NCBI GenBank assembly: GCA_025359965.1
Contig: JANYDC010000112.1
Location: 1 to 38,476, forward strand
Direction of reading: 5' to 3'
Length of the DNA: 38,476 nucleotides
From: Pedosphaera sp.
GTDB taxonomy: Bacteria; Verrucomicrobiota; Verrucomicrobiia; Limisphaerales; SXQI01
A program made the position numbers and the translations under genes. Shown here piece by piece: positions 17,540 to 25,517 of this stretch (positions are counted from its first letter, which is position 1; each line of letters opens with the position of its first letter). The notes beneath the pieces are model-generated. The model did not search any database and had not been told where the DNA came from. It saw only the letters and a program-made list of their open reading frames with translations.

Positions 17540-18226
17540 ATGCTGATCGTCCTGTTTTCCGGTCTTGCTGCGGGATTGATCCATGTTCTTACGGGACCTG
17601 ATCATTTGGCGGCAGTGGCTCCATTGTCGGTGCGTTCGACTGCGCGCGGATGGCTGACGGGTGCCCGCTGGGGATTGGGGCACAGCACCGGGGTTTTAAT
17701 CGTGGGAGTGCTTTCCTTGCTCTTACGTGAAGTTCTTCCACTGGAACAACTGTCTGGCTTTGCCGAGCGGTTGGTAGGCGTGATGTTGATTGGCATCGGT
17801 TGGTGGGCGTTGCGTGAGGCGGCTCGAAACCGATTGCATGCGCATGTCCATAGTCACGATGGTTCAAACCACGTTCACTGGCATACGCATCAGGCTGAAA
17901 CCGCACACACAACCGCAGATGCTGGTAAAAAGAAACACCGTCATAGCCATGCAGCGGTGGCGGTTGGAACCTTGCACGGACTGGCAGGAAGCTCCCATTT
18001 CTTGGGAGTGCTTCCGGCAATGGCCTTCCGCACCCGTTTTGAATCGGTTTCCTATCTGGTGGCCTTTGGAGTTGGCACCATCGCCGCAATGGCGCTTTTC
18101 TCAGCCTGCATTCGCTGGGTTGCCGCTGGTCCTTTGCGATCGGTGACCAACGCCCATCAAGGCCTGATGCGTTTTACCGGAGTCGCGGCCATGGCCATGG
18201 GTGCCTATTGGCTGGTCTCAAATTGA
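17540..18226 (+). CDS. NicO/UreH-like metal permease with His-rich loop
   Basis: A 228-residue inner-membrane protein with about six helices. The first helix carries HVLTGPDHLAAV (His15, Asp21, His22), which resembles the nickel/cobalt permease signature but has one extra residue between the His and the Asp-His pair. Later, GTLHGLAGSSHFLGVLPAM resembles the second conserved helix of UreH-like proteins. Between them is a cytosolic or periplasmic loop (about residues 93-136) extremely rich in His, with many alternating His residues, a typical metal-binding feature. Likely substrate is Ni2+ or Co2+, in or out; direction cannot be told. The gene overlaps the convergent lipoprotein gene by 9 bases. 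No NiCo or cobalamin riboswitch is visible upstream. Confidence 0.7.
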   Translation: MLIVLFSGLAAGLIHVLTGPDHLAAVAPLSVRSTARGWLTGARWGLGHSTGVLIVGVLSLLLREVLPLEQLSGFAERLVGVMLIGIGWWALREAARNRLHAHVHSHDGSNHVHWHTHQAETAHTTADAGKKKHRHSHAAVAVGTLHGLAGSSHFLGVLPAMAFRTRFESVSYLVAFGVGTIAAMALFSACIRWVAAGPLRSVTNAHQGLMRFTGVAAMAMGAYWLVSN

Positions 18227-18799
18227 TTTGGGCGCAAAGGTTTCGTTGTAAAGCGTCCCCACAAAATCGCTGATTACAGGTGGCAGTAAATCCTGAGGGG
18301 TATCGCCACCCTCGGTCATACTCCGGCTTTTGGAGCTGAATTCGGTGGCGTAAACCCGTTTTCCTTCTGTTGTTTCGTAAATTTCAAACCGCAAAGTAAT
18401 GTGGTCCCGACGCATGCTCCACTCGGTATCGTGATCCTCCCAGGTGACAATGATGGGGAAGATCAGGAAATCAGCTCCGGAGGTGCGCGCGCTTTCAAGA
18501 GCCTGATCCTGGCTTTCACTGACCTGCCGCCAAGAAACCTTGGCAGCACGTTTGGTGAATTCCACATAGAGCTGATCAGCGGTGCGCTTGCCTGACATGA
18601 TGATCGATTCCTTCTTGTAAACCCCGTCGGAAGGGGTGGCGATATAGATGCGCGTGCTTCGTTTGAAGACCGGGCGGGCTGAAGCGCTGTAACCGATATT
18701 CGCTTCCGAGTAGGTTGAAGTGCATCCGGCGGCTCCGCCCAAAGCCAGGCAGAACAGGGCGGCGGCTATGGTGACAGGGATGGCACGTTTGGTGTTCAC
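18218..18799 (-). CDS. DUF4823-like lipoprotein
   Basis: A predicted outer-membrane or periplasmic lipoprotein of 193 residues. With the GTG at 18799 as start, the product begins VNTKRAIPVTI, has a hydrophobic stretch, and ends its signal at GAAGC (Cys26). An ATG at 18835 would lengthen the N-region by 12 residues and is the alternative. The mature part (STRIYIATPSDGVY, SGADFLIFPIIVTWEDHDTEWS, RDHITLRFEIYETTEGKRVY) fits the DUF4823 family of unknown function, whose members look like small alpha/beta lipoproteins similar to curli-assembly CsgG-like modules. That comparison is from memory. Its stop region overlaps the convergent metal permease gene by 9 bases. Confidence 0.65.
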   Translation of the reverse strand: MNTKRAIPVTIAAALFCLALGGAAGCTSTYSEANIGYSASARPVFKRSTRIYIATPSDGVYKKESIIMSGKRTADQLYVEFTKRAAKVSWRQVSESQDQALESARTSGADFLIFPIIVTWEDHDTEWSMRRDHITLRFEIYETTEGKRVYATEFSSKSRSMTEGGDTPQDLLPPVISDFVGTLYNETFAPKSI

Positions 18800-18918
18800 A
18801 TCGTCAATATGGTGTAAGAAGACTGGTAAGGCCAAGGCGATTTCGCTTCACGACGTGTTGCGCAGTATTTGCTCTTTGGACTTTCCGCAACCGTCTGCAC
18901 AATTGTAGGCTGAGGGTC

Positions 18919-20109
18919 ATGGCGATTATTAACGCTAACCAGAATCCTCGAAGCCCGCATGCCCCAACCATTGGGATCATCGGAGGCGGACAACTTGCGA
19001 AAATGCTGGGAGCAGCTGCGGCACCTCTCGGGGTGCAGATACTGGTTTTGTCCGAGCAACCCCATTGTCCCGCCGCTGCCACCTGTCAGCGGGTGATTGC
19101 CGGTGATCCCGATGAGCTGGACAGCCTGAGGGAGCTGGCCCGCCAGGTCGACGTGGTCACTCTCGAAAACGAATTTATTGATGCCGCGATGCTGAGGCAG
19201 CTCGAGGCTGAGGGGCACGTCATCCGCCCCGGTTCGCGCACTATGCATTTGGTGCAGGACAAGTTGGTACAAAAGACGACTCTCCGCGCCGCCGGTCTGG
19301 CCGTGTCGAGTTTTATGGAAACGCCTGACCTCGCCTCGGTGGATATGGCCATCGCCGAATTGGGTTTGCCTTTGGTGTTGAAAAAGCGACGCAATGGTTA
19401 CGATGGAAAAGGCAACGCCACCCTGCGAACCGCCGGGGACGCCAAGCTGGCTTGGGAGCTGCTTCAAGGGGATGAAAATCCGCTGCTCGCCGAACAGTTT
19501 TGTGACTTCAGCGCGGAGCTGGCGGTGATGATCACACGAAGTCTGGATGGCTCGGCGGTGACTTACCCCGTGGTGGAAACCGCGCAGCACCATCATATTT
19601 GCCATACCGTGAAAGCTCCGGCTGATATTCAGTCCGGCCTGGCACGGCAGGTAAAGACTTTGGCGTTAAATGCCGTTTCTGCGGTTCATGGCGTCGGTAC
19701 TTTCGGGGTTGAGTTGTTTCTCGCCCGCAACGGGCAGGTGTTGATCAACGAGTTGGCTCCCCGAGTCCACAATTCCGGGCATTACACCATTGAGGCCTGT
19801 GTTTGTTCCCAGTTTGAGAATCATATCCGCGCGGTACTGGGCTGGCCTCTGGGTTCACCGGAAATGCGGGCCAAAGCCGCCGTGATGGTGAATCTCCTCG
19901 GCGCGGAAAAAGGATCAGGCCACCCGCACGGGATTGATAGGGCACTATCCACGCCTGGCGCGCACGTTCACGTTTACGGAAAAACCACCAGCTCACCGTC
20001 GCGCAAGATGGGGCACGTCACAGCGCTGGGGGAGACTTTGGAGGAGGCTTGGCAAACCGCGCATAACGCCGCTCAATCCCTCCGTTTTGGAGCTCCCAAT
20101 CATTCCTGA
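18919..20109 (+). CDS. purK: 5-(carboxyamino)imidazole ribonucleotide synthase
   Basis: ATP-grasp enzyme that carboxylates AIR to N5-CAIR in de novo purine synthesis. The 396-residue protein begins with a short Pro-rich extension, then the Rossmann-like TIGIIGGGQLAKMLG (residues about 17-31). The ATP-grasp core includes VLKKRRNGYDGKGNATL, LLAEQFCDFSAELAVMITR, TFGVELFLARNGQVLINELAPRVHNSGHYTIEAC and a C-terminal domain with HVHVYGKTTSSPSRKMGHVTALG. The start at 18919 is the first ATG after the divergent lipoprotein gene. purE follows after 3 bases, the usual purK-purE pairing. Confidence 0.96.
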   Translation: MAIINANQNPRSPHAPTIGIIGGGQLAKMLGAAAAPLGVQILVLSEQPHCPAAATCQRVIAGDPDELDSLRELARQVDVVTLENEFIDAAMLRQLEAEGHVIRPGSRTMHLVQDKLVQKTTLRAAGLAVSSFMETPDLASVDMAIAELGLPLVLKKRRNGYDGKGNATLRTAGDAKLAWELLQGDENPLLAEQFCDFSAELAVMITRSLDGSAVTYPVVETAQHHHICHTVKAPADIQSGLARQVKTLALNAVSAVHGVGTFGVELFLARNGQVLINELAPRVHNSGHYTIEACVCSQFENHIRAVLGWPLGSPEMRAKAAVMVNLLGAEKGSGHPHGIDRALSTPGAHVHVYGKTTSSPSRKMGHVTALGETLEEAWQTAHNAAQSLRFGAPNHS

Positions 20110-20112
20110 TTT

Positions 20113-20619
20113 ATGGCCACTCTAAACACCAACTCCGAGCTGCCCGAGGTGGGCATTGTCATGGGAAGCGATTCCGATTGGCCCACTTTGCAAGCGGCGG
20201 CAGAAATTTGTCGGGAATTTGAGATTGCCTGCGAAACCAAGGTGGTTTCCGCGCACCGCACTCCGCTGGACATGGTTGAGTATGGCAGTACTGCCGCTGA
20301 GCGCGGATTGAAAGTCATTATTGCTGGTGCTGGCGGAGCCGCGCATCTTCCCGGCATGCTGGCCAGCCTAACGCCGCTTCCGGTCATTGGTGTGCCTGTG
20401 GCCACCAAGAACATGCAGGGTTTGGATTCTCTTTTGTCTATTGTGCAAATGCCGGGTGGTGTGCCTGTGGCTACCGTGGCCATCGGGGGCGGAAAAAACG
20501 CCGGGCTGCTGGCCGTGCAAATCCTGGCCACCCACCGTCCCAAACTTCAGGCCGCTGTGATAGCCTATAAAGCCCGTCTCGCTGACGAATCTCGTGCCAA
20601 AAAAGTAACTCTGGCCTGA
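20113..20619 (+). CDS. purE: N5-CAIR mutase, class I
   Basis: Converts N5-CAIR made by PurK into 4-carboxyaminoimidazole ribonucleotide, the substrate of PurC (gene at 14306). The 168-residue protein has the class I PurE signatures: [14 protein letters not shown] near residue 13, [41 protein letters not shown] with the catalytic His, and [24 protein letters not shown]. It lies 3 bases downstream of purK. The yjdM-like gene follows 33 bases later, so the three are probably transcribed together. Confidence 0.97.
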   Translation: MATLNTNSELPEVGIVMGSDSDWPTLQAAAEICREFEIACETKVVSAHRTPLDMVEYGSTAAERGLKVIIAGAGGAAHLPGMLASLTPLPVIGVPVATKNMQGLDSLLSIVQMPGGVPVATVAIGGGKNAGLLAVQILATHRPKLQAAVIAYKARLADESRAKKVTLA

Positions 20620-20652
20620 TTGCTCCAATCGCGAAATCGTCTGCCCCTTTTT

Positions 20653-20988
20653 ATGACCAAGCCCGCCTGTCCCATGTGTGAAATGACCGAGATTTTGGAT
20701 CACGTTGATCGCTTCGAATGCGTGACGTGTGGCCATGAGTGGCCCAAAGAGGCCCAGCCCGATGGGCCGGAGGCTGCGCGAGTGGTGAAGGATGCCCACG
20801 GCAACGTGCTGGTGGATGGGGATGTGGTGGCTCTGATCAAGGATTTGAAGTTGGGGGGCTCATCGACTGTTCTGAAAGTGGGCACCAGGTCCAAACCGAT
20901 CAAATTGGTCGACGGCGATCACGAAATTTCCTGCAAGATGGACGGAATGGCCATCGGTTTGAAAGCGTGCTTCGTGAAGAAGGCTTAA
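20653..20988 (+). CDS. yjdM: YjdM/PhnA-family zinc-ribbon protein
   Basis: A 111-residue protein with an N-terminal zinc ribbon, Cys6-x2-Cys9 and Cys23-x2-Cys26 (PACPMC and FECVTCGHEW), followed by the family core VKDAHGNVLVDGDVVALIKDL and the C-terminal ISCKMDGMAIGLKACFVKKA. Historically called PhnA in Escherichia coli, but it is not phosphonoacetate hydrolase and its function is not settled. I chose the ATG at 20653, as MTKPACP is the family start; 11 extra residues upstream are not conserved. It follows purE on the same strand and its stop overlaps the stop of the convergent AlkC-like gene by 4 bases. Confidence 0.9.
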   Translation: MTKPACPMCEMTEILDHVDRFECVTCGHEWPKEAQPDGPEAARVVKDAHGNVLVDGDVVALIKDLKLGGSSTVLKVGTRSKPIKLVDGDHEISCKMDGMAIGLKACFVKKA

Positions 20989-21872
20989 CGAGCGAGTTCA
21001 CGCAATTTTAGGGCCGTTGTAATGCCCTTTTTGGCAGGGTGTCGAACGGCGTGGCGGATGAGCCATTTTCGTTCGGTGGACGCTCCATCCAACCAACGGT
21101 GGCAAATTTCGAAGGCTAGTTGTGGATGATCCTTGGCGATATCGCCGAGGTGATTTGCCACACTGCGGCGAACGTATAAATCAGGGTCGTCCTTCATGGC
21201 CTCGAGGATCGGCAGCACCGGCCTCGGATCTTTGATGAAGCCTGGGATGCGAATGGCCCACGGCAATCGAGGGCGTGAGCCTTCGGAGCAGAGCCGACGC
21301 ACATGAGGATCAGGGTCGCGCGTCCATTCCATAAGTTTTGCCAAGGTTCGCTCCGGCTGGTGGATCAAAAATTTCCGCATGGAAAACTCAGCGCTGAACC
21401 GCCGCGTCAGTTCGTGTTGCGCCCGCATGGAAACCTCGAATGGATCACGTCCACCGTTGCCATCAGTGTCGAGCCCAAATGCGTCAACGAAACTGACGTG
21501 CGGCAGGTAGAAAAACACGGCCAGACCAAGATCCGATGTCTCCGTGAGTGCGGGCGTCAGGGAACGAATCAAGACATCAATGGCGTCCTCGTAGCGTTTG
21601 GGCAAATGAGAGCGGAGCGCGCGCGCCAAGTGTCTGCCACGGTGGAGTATGGCCAAAGGCGCCAACCCATGCAAAGCGGTGGCTCGAAAAGCGTCGACGT
21701 CGAAGTTTGGATGAACCCTGCAGATGTTGTGGGCGAGACATTCAATCGCTTCAACATCGAGCAACGCGCCGAGTGAGCTACCCTTCTGAATCGAACGAGG
21801 GGCGGCGGGTAGCCGAGGGCCTGTGTCGCCGCCAACTGATGGATGATGTGGAGCTTTGCGGTCAACTTTCAT
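20985..21872 (-). CDS. AlkC/AlkD-like DNA alkylation repair protein
   Basis: A 295-residue all-helical protein built of HEAT-like repeats. The middle and C-terminal parts, RDPDPHVRRLCSEGSRPRLPW and DDPDLYVRRSVANHLGDIAKDHP, are the typical repeats of the AlkC (COG4335) group of 3-methyladenine DNA glycosylases, which remove N3-alkylated purines. The first 40 residues look disordered and the start may be further in. It starts 3 bases after the cupin gene on the same strand, so they are likely co-transcribed. Related HEAT proteins without glycosylase activity exist, so the enzymatic role is inferred from the family. Confidence 0.75.
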   Translation of the reverse strand: MKVDRKAPHHPSVGGDTGPRLPAAPRSIQKGSSLGALLDVEAIECLAHNICRVHPNFDVDAFRATALHGLAPLAILHRGRHLARALRSHLPKRYEDAIDVLIRSLTPALTETSDLGLAVFFYLPHVSFVDAFGLDTDGNGGRDPFEVSMRAQHELTRRFSAEFSMRKFLIHQPERTLAKLMEWTRDPDPHVRRLCSEGSRPRLPWAIRIPGFIKDPRPVLPILEAMKDDPDLYVRRSVANHLGDIAKDHPQLAFEICHRWLDGASTERKWLIRHAVRHPAKKGITTALKLRELAR

Positions 21873-21875
21873 GAA

Positions 21876-22337
21876 TCAGTCCCTGGGTGGCCATTCAACG
21901 CCTTCCAATTCTTTGGGCAGTTGCTTTGGATCGACCGGATAAATGAGGGACATGTCTGGCTTTGGCGTTGCGTTGGGCAAAAATTCAAGTTCCTCGGGCC
22001 CACCCACGATGAGCCAGAGGACTTCGGCGTCAGTGTCGTTGAAGACTTGGCGCAACTGGTCAGGCCCAACCAGCACACCTCCGTGCTTTGGCACGATCAG
22101 CGTCTCCTCGCCCACACGCATGCGACCCACACCTTCCAGTACGAAATAAAACTCCTCCATCCGGACATGCTTATGCAGCGTGCCCGCGCTCTGGGGCGCG
22201 AACCGCCAAAGTCGCGCTCCGAGATTTTCGCCGCCCGTGCGTTCCAGATAATCCGCATTCGGGATGCGCATCAGGTTGGAGGGCCTCCAAAAGAGGTCTT
22301 CCGGTTTGATCAGAAAATATCCAGCGATTGATTTCAT
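21876..22337 (-). CDS. Cupin-domain protein
   Basis: A 153-residue protein with a single cupin barrel. Cupin motif 1 is GTLHKHVRMEEFYFVLEGVGRMRVG with the metal-binding His, His and Glu residues. Motif 2 (LVGPDQLRQVFNDTDAEVLWLIVGG) lacks the usual His, having Gln instead. The function is unknown; such small cupins bind metals or sugars, or act as isomerases. It is the first gene of a pair with the AlkC-like gene. The IS5-family remnant begins only 83 bases upstream of its start codon and may have replaced or supplied part of its promoter. Confidence 0.75.
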   Translation of the reverse strand: MKSIAGYFLIKPEDLFWRPSNLMRIPNADYLERTGGENLGARLWRFAPQSAGTLHKHVRMEEFYFVLEGVGRMRVGEETLIVPKHGGVLVGPDQLRQVFNDTDAEVLWLIVGGPEELEFLPNATPKPDMSLIYPVDPKQLPKELEGVEWPPRD

Positions 22338-22420
22338 AGGATGTCAATATAGCGGAAGATTGGGCTAAATCGTTCTCCGCTTTCAAAATCGAAAAACCAT
22401 GTTATCGACATTTGCATTAA

Positions 22421-22981
22421 GGGCACTTCCAAAAACCGCATGTTTTAAAAGCAGGCTATGCTAAAGGCACCTTTAGAACTCGCACAGGTTGTTGGCCTGC
22501 CGGTTTGAATGGAGTAGTTGCAGGTTGAGCGATGCATCCCACTTCTCGGTGTCGTTCAACGGTTGTCCTCGCTGTGCCTTCTGTACGGTCACGGTGTCCA
22601 CCCGATGTCTTTCAACTGCTCGGTGATCCATACCGCGCCATAGGCGCTGTCACTGTACACAACCCTGTCCCCCGCCTGCACCAAACTCAGCACCGCCTGG
22701 CTGTCGTGGGTGTTGAACACTTCGAAGAGGGACTGGAAGGCTTCGGCCTTTTGCAGGGCTTCGCGGAACTCCCAGATGGTGTTCTGGTAGGGTACCGGAT
22801 CGGAGAGGCTCAGGCCGAGAAAGCGCGGATGGGAAATCTGGGCCAGACGTTCGGTCAGGGAGAAGAAGGAAAACTCGGCGGGGCGGAGTATCAAGGCATG
22901 CATTCTTTGACGAAACTCAAACTCACCCTACTCAAAATCCACACCCGCTTTTTTACATTATTTCAGTTTCTGGAAGCGCCC
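22421..22981. mobile_element. Degenerate IS5-family element with terminal inverted repeats
   Basis: The element starts GGGCACTTCCAAAAAC and ends GTTTCTGGAAGCGCCC, so the ends are imperfect inverted repeats of about 16 bases. It is flanked by TTAA (22417-22420) and TTAG (22982-22985), which fits the YTAR-type target of IS5 elements with one changed base. At 561 bases it is roughly half the usual size and carries only a broken transposase frame, so it can no longer move by itself. Confidence 0.75.
22589..22903 (-). pseudogene. IS5-family transposase remnant with internal deletions
   Basis: A 104-residue open frame made of three blocks of an IS5-type DDE transposase that are normally far apart. 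These are the extreme N-terminus (FFSLTERLAQISH), the region around RFLGLSLSDPVPYQNTIWEF and REALQKAEAFQSLFEVFN, and the late catalytic-domain segment DSQAVLSLVQAGDRVVYSDSAYG. The sequence between FNTH and DSQAV, which should carry the first catalytic Asp, is gone in frame. An earlier stretch after ISH is missing too. The end around WITEQLKDIGWTP is also cut short. It cannot encode an active enzyme. Confidence 0.75.
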
Positions 22982-23077
22982 TTAGGCTAATCGGTCTGGA
23001 GGTTCAGATAAAACCCTCAAATCTAAGGTGACCTTGCCGTAGCACGTCTCTCGACGCCGGTAGGCTGTTGATCCCGA

Positions 23078-23470
23078 TTACTTTGTTGAAATGCGATCGG
23101 CGTAGTCTCGCCAGCTGCCATAATGGCTGATTTCCTTTTCACCTTCACAGAGAATAGGTTCGCCCAGAACACCCAGCACCTCGCTGCCATCCGCCAAGGT
23201 TATTTTGCCTATGCTTAGTCCTGGCGGTTCTTTGCATAAAATCGACGCCAAACCTGCCGGGGGAACGGACCACACCTCTACCGCCACTCCCACACCGCCG
23301 CTTCTCACCCTGATCATGGCGGGATGACGATCCCCGATGGACCACAGCCGATAGGTAGGTTTTGTCACTGCTTCGCGGACGAAAGTCGCACCGGCCGCGA
23401 GCATGTTGGGGTTTAACTCCAAGCCGCGCATTAAGGTTCCATTTACGGCCAGCAGGACGTCTGTATTCAT
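23078..23470 (-). CDS. Stand-alone allophanate hydrolase C-terminal-domain protein
   Basis: A 130-residue protein equivalent to the C-terminal domain of allophanate hydrolase (AtzF/DUR1,2 type). The match runs over the whole length: LAVNGTLMRGLELNPNMLAAG, PTYRLWSIGDRHPAMIRV, VAVEVWSVP, GLSIGKITLADGSEVLGVLG and EKEISHYGSWRDY. In the yeast-type enzyme this domain converts N-carboxycarbamate to ammonia and CO2 after the amidase domain has acted. Here there is no amidase domain, upstream or elsewhere in the window. The ATG at 23470 overlaps the stop of the cupin gene (ATGA), so the two are translationally coupled. It is the last gene of the ureido-nitrogen operon. Confidence 0.75.
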   Translation of the reverse strand: MNTDVLLAVNGTLMRGLELNPNMLAAGATFVREAVTKPTYRLWSIGDRHPAMIRVRSGGVGVAVEVWSVPPAGLASILCKEPPGLSIGKITLADGSEVLGVLGEPILCEGEKEISHYGSWRDYADRISTK

Positions 23471-23853
23471 GCTTTCGCGGGGTCGGGTGGGTCTGTAAGA
23501 AAGACCACTGGTTTTTCGTAGATTGCCAAAACAACGCATCCGTTACGACTGAGGACGCTGTGGCTTGTGCCCGGAGGATTTATGATCAGGCTGCCGGTGT
23601 CTGTCAGACTGTTTTCGTCCACCTGCGAGCCGGACAGGACAAAAATATGTTCATACCCGGTATGCTCATGAAGCGGCACACGCCCCCCTGGATGAAAGCG
23701 GAGAAGCGCGGCTGTGGGACCGGTCGTTCCATCTCCGTAGAGCCGGTAGATATCAACTCCTTCATAAAACTTTTTCCACGGCAGTTTTTCCTGCCAACCA
23801 GAGATTTGGAACAGATCGTTGAGTTTAAGCACCCGCTCCACATCGTTCTTCAT
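23467..23853 (-). CDS. ChrR-like small cupin
   Basis: A 128-residue cupin of the ChrR/anti-sigma-like type. Motif 1 is PGGRVPLHEHTGYEHIFVLSGSQVDE, with the His, His, Glu, His metal ligands all present. Motif 2 is LIINPPGTSHSVLSRNGCVVLAIYEKPV with the second His. A role as a metal-dependent enzyme or a sensor for a small molecule are both possible. It overlaps the upstream NCS2 permease by 4 bases and the downstream allophanate-hydrolase-domain gene by 4 bases, so all three should be made in fixed proportion. The tight coupling suggests a catalytic or accessory role in the same pathway. Confidence 0.75.
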   Translation of the reverse strand: MKNDVERVLKLNDLFQISGWQEKLPWKKFYEGVDIYRLYGDGTTGPTAALLRFHPGGRVPLHEHTGYEHIFVLSGSQVDENSLTDTGSLIINPPGTSHSVLSRNGCVVLAIYEKPVVFLTDPPDPAKA

Positions 23854-25481
23854 GCGTTGGTTGTAGCAGGACTCATTCCTTCTGGAAGACTTTCCTCGTG
23901 CGCATGGGATTCATCCTCCTTGAAAGGCACTTTGGTTTTTGCGACCAACACGTGGCAGGCAAAAAGAATTACCGAAACGGCGCAGTAGCTCACGGCCACA
24001 ACAGGTGATTCACCAATGGCGATTTTTTCTCCGTGCATGAATCCGAAGAAGGTTAGTACGGCCCCACCCATGGCGAAACCGGCTGCGCTCTTGAAATTGC
24101 GATCGATGATAAAGACAGCAATGGCTCCAAGAATTAGGCCGCCCAGAATCGAACCGCCTCCCAGCACATGAAGTCCCTGGTACAAGACTCCTTCGTTCTT
24201 TAATTTACCAACCAGCTCGCTCATCTGCGTCGGACTTAATGTGGCCACAACCAAGCCTGCCGCCGCCAAGGTTCCATTGATTAGCGTGATTGCCCAACTG
24301 GCCAAGTGCGGCACTAGTGAGAGAATGATAGCCGGGGCGTGGCGCTTCGGAGTTTCCTGAAAGGCTTGGGAGCCTATCAACATCGCAATGTAAAGGAGGA
24401 TGGGTACGATGGCGACGCTTGGAACCAAGGCCAGCATTACCGATATTGTGCCGAACCAGCAGAGGAGGATCACCATAATCCCGGTTGCCGCTGAATATCC
24501 GATGCGCCCACCCATGGCCTTCCAGCCGGGGTGGCCGATGTACACGGCGTTAATGAACGGATTGCCTACCATGCAACCAATGAGGCTAATGATGCCGTCG
24601 GCCGTCAACACCCTCGTCGTTGGGAAACTGTCCCCCGCGACGGCTGCGCTCTCGACATTGTCGATGGCCTCAACAAGGTCATAGATTCCGAACGGAATGG
24701 CGGTGATGAGCAATACCCCTAAGAATTCAAAACCCGAGAAAACGTGTCCGAAGACTGGCAGGGGGAAATGGAATCCAAAGTTTGCCACCGAGTCAGACAG
24801 CCCTTTCAGGCTTAATCCGCCATAGTTAAAGCCCAAAGCGGTGGAACCCCAAGCGATGGCGGTGCCAACTGTGATCGCCACAAGGCCTGCCGGAACTCCC
24901 CGGTAACGAACCCCGCCAAACCAGCTTAGTAAAATAATAATGAAGCAAGTAATGCCAATCACTGGGGTCAGGAACATCTCAAGGGCAGGCCTCATGGCAA
25001 TGAAGGTGACGGACACACCGGCGAGTGTTCCTAAAAGAGCCGCTCGCGGAGTGATTCTACGTATGATGGGGGCAACGAATCCCCCGATCATCAAGACAAA
25101 GCTTTGAATGAAAACCCAAGTCAGTCCGGCCTCCCAACCCTTCACGGGATCGCCGGTCTTCAAGGAGATCGGCAGCATGATTACAAAGGTTACGACGAAC
25201 ATGTGGGGTACGCTGACGCCGGACGGCAGGGCGCAGACGTCGGTCCGGCCGGTTTTTTTGGCGAGTTGGTAGGCCAGCCAGGCGTAGTAAAGTGTGGACA
25301 GGCAGAGCATGAACCCAGTCGCGGGCAGGATGCGTCCAAAAACCAATTCATCAGGCATCTTCAATACGAAGCGTAGAAGCGCCGTAAGGGTGAGCAGATT
25401 AACCAGTATGTTCGTGCCGAAGCCAAAAAAGGCATTCCAGTCGCCGGACACCCAAATTTTGGGTTTGAAGGTTGATGTCAT
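23850..25481 (-). CDS. NCS2 / AzgA-like nucleobase permease
   Basis: A 543-residue inner-membrane protein with about 12-14 helices and cytosolic ends. The first helices (FGFGTNILVNLLTLTALLRF), the VCALPSGVSVP turn, the DLVEAIDNVESAAVAGDSFP segment and the NPFINAVYIGHPGWKAMGGRIG motif in helix 10 place it with the xanthine/uracil/purine permeases (COG2252-like NCS2 group). The NPFxNAVYIGHP version of the substrate motif differs from classical uracil or xanthine carriers, so the substrate may be a related ureido compound or purine. It starts 36 bases after the second amidohydrolase gene, and is coupled by a 4-base overlap to the cupin gene. Confidence 0.85.
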   Translation of the reverse strand: MTSTFKPKIWVSGDWNAFFGFGTNILVNLLTLTALLRFVLKMPDELVFGRILPATGFMLCLSTLYYAWLAYQLAKKTGRTDVCALPSGVSVPHMFVVTFVIMLPISLKTGDPVKGWEAGLTWVFIQSFVLMIGGFVAPIIRRITPRAALLGTLAGVSVTFIAMRPALEMFLTPVIGITCFIIILLSWFGGVRYRGVPAGLVAITVGTAIAWGSTALGFNYGGLSLKGLSDSVANFGFHFPLPVFGHVFSGFEFLGVLLITAIPFGIYDLVEAIDNVESAAVAGDSFPTTRVLTADGIISLIGCMVGNPFINAVYIGHPGWKAMGGRIGYSAATGIMVILLCWFGTISVMLALVPSVAIVPILLYIAMLIGSQAFQETPKRHAPAIILSLVPHLASWAITLINGTLAAAGLVVATLSPTQMSELVGKLKNEGVLYQGLHVLGGGSILGGLILGAIAVFIIDRNFKSAAGFAMGGAVLTFFGFMHGEKIAIGESPVVAVSYCAVSVILFACHVLVAKTKVPFKEDESHAHEESLPEGMSPATTNA

Positions 25482-25517
25482 GATTTTATTTTTGGTTGGG
25501 GGTTAGTGGCCAGAAAG

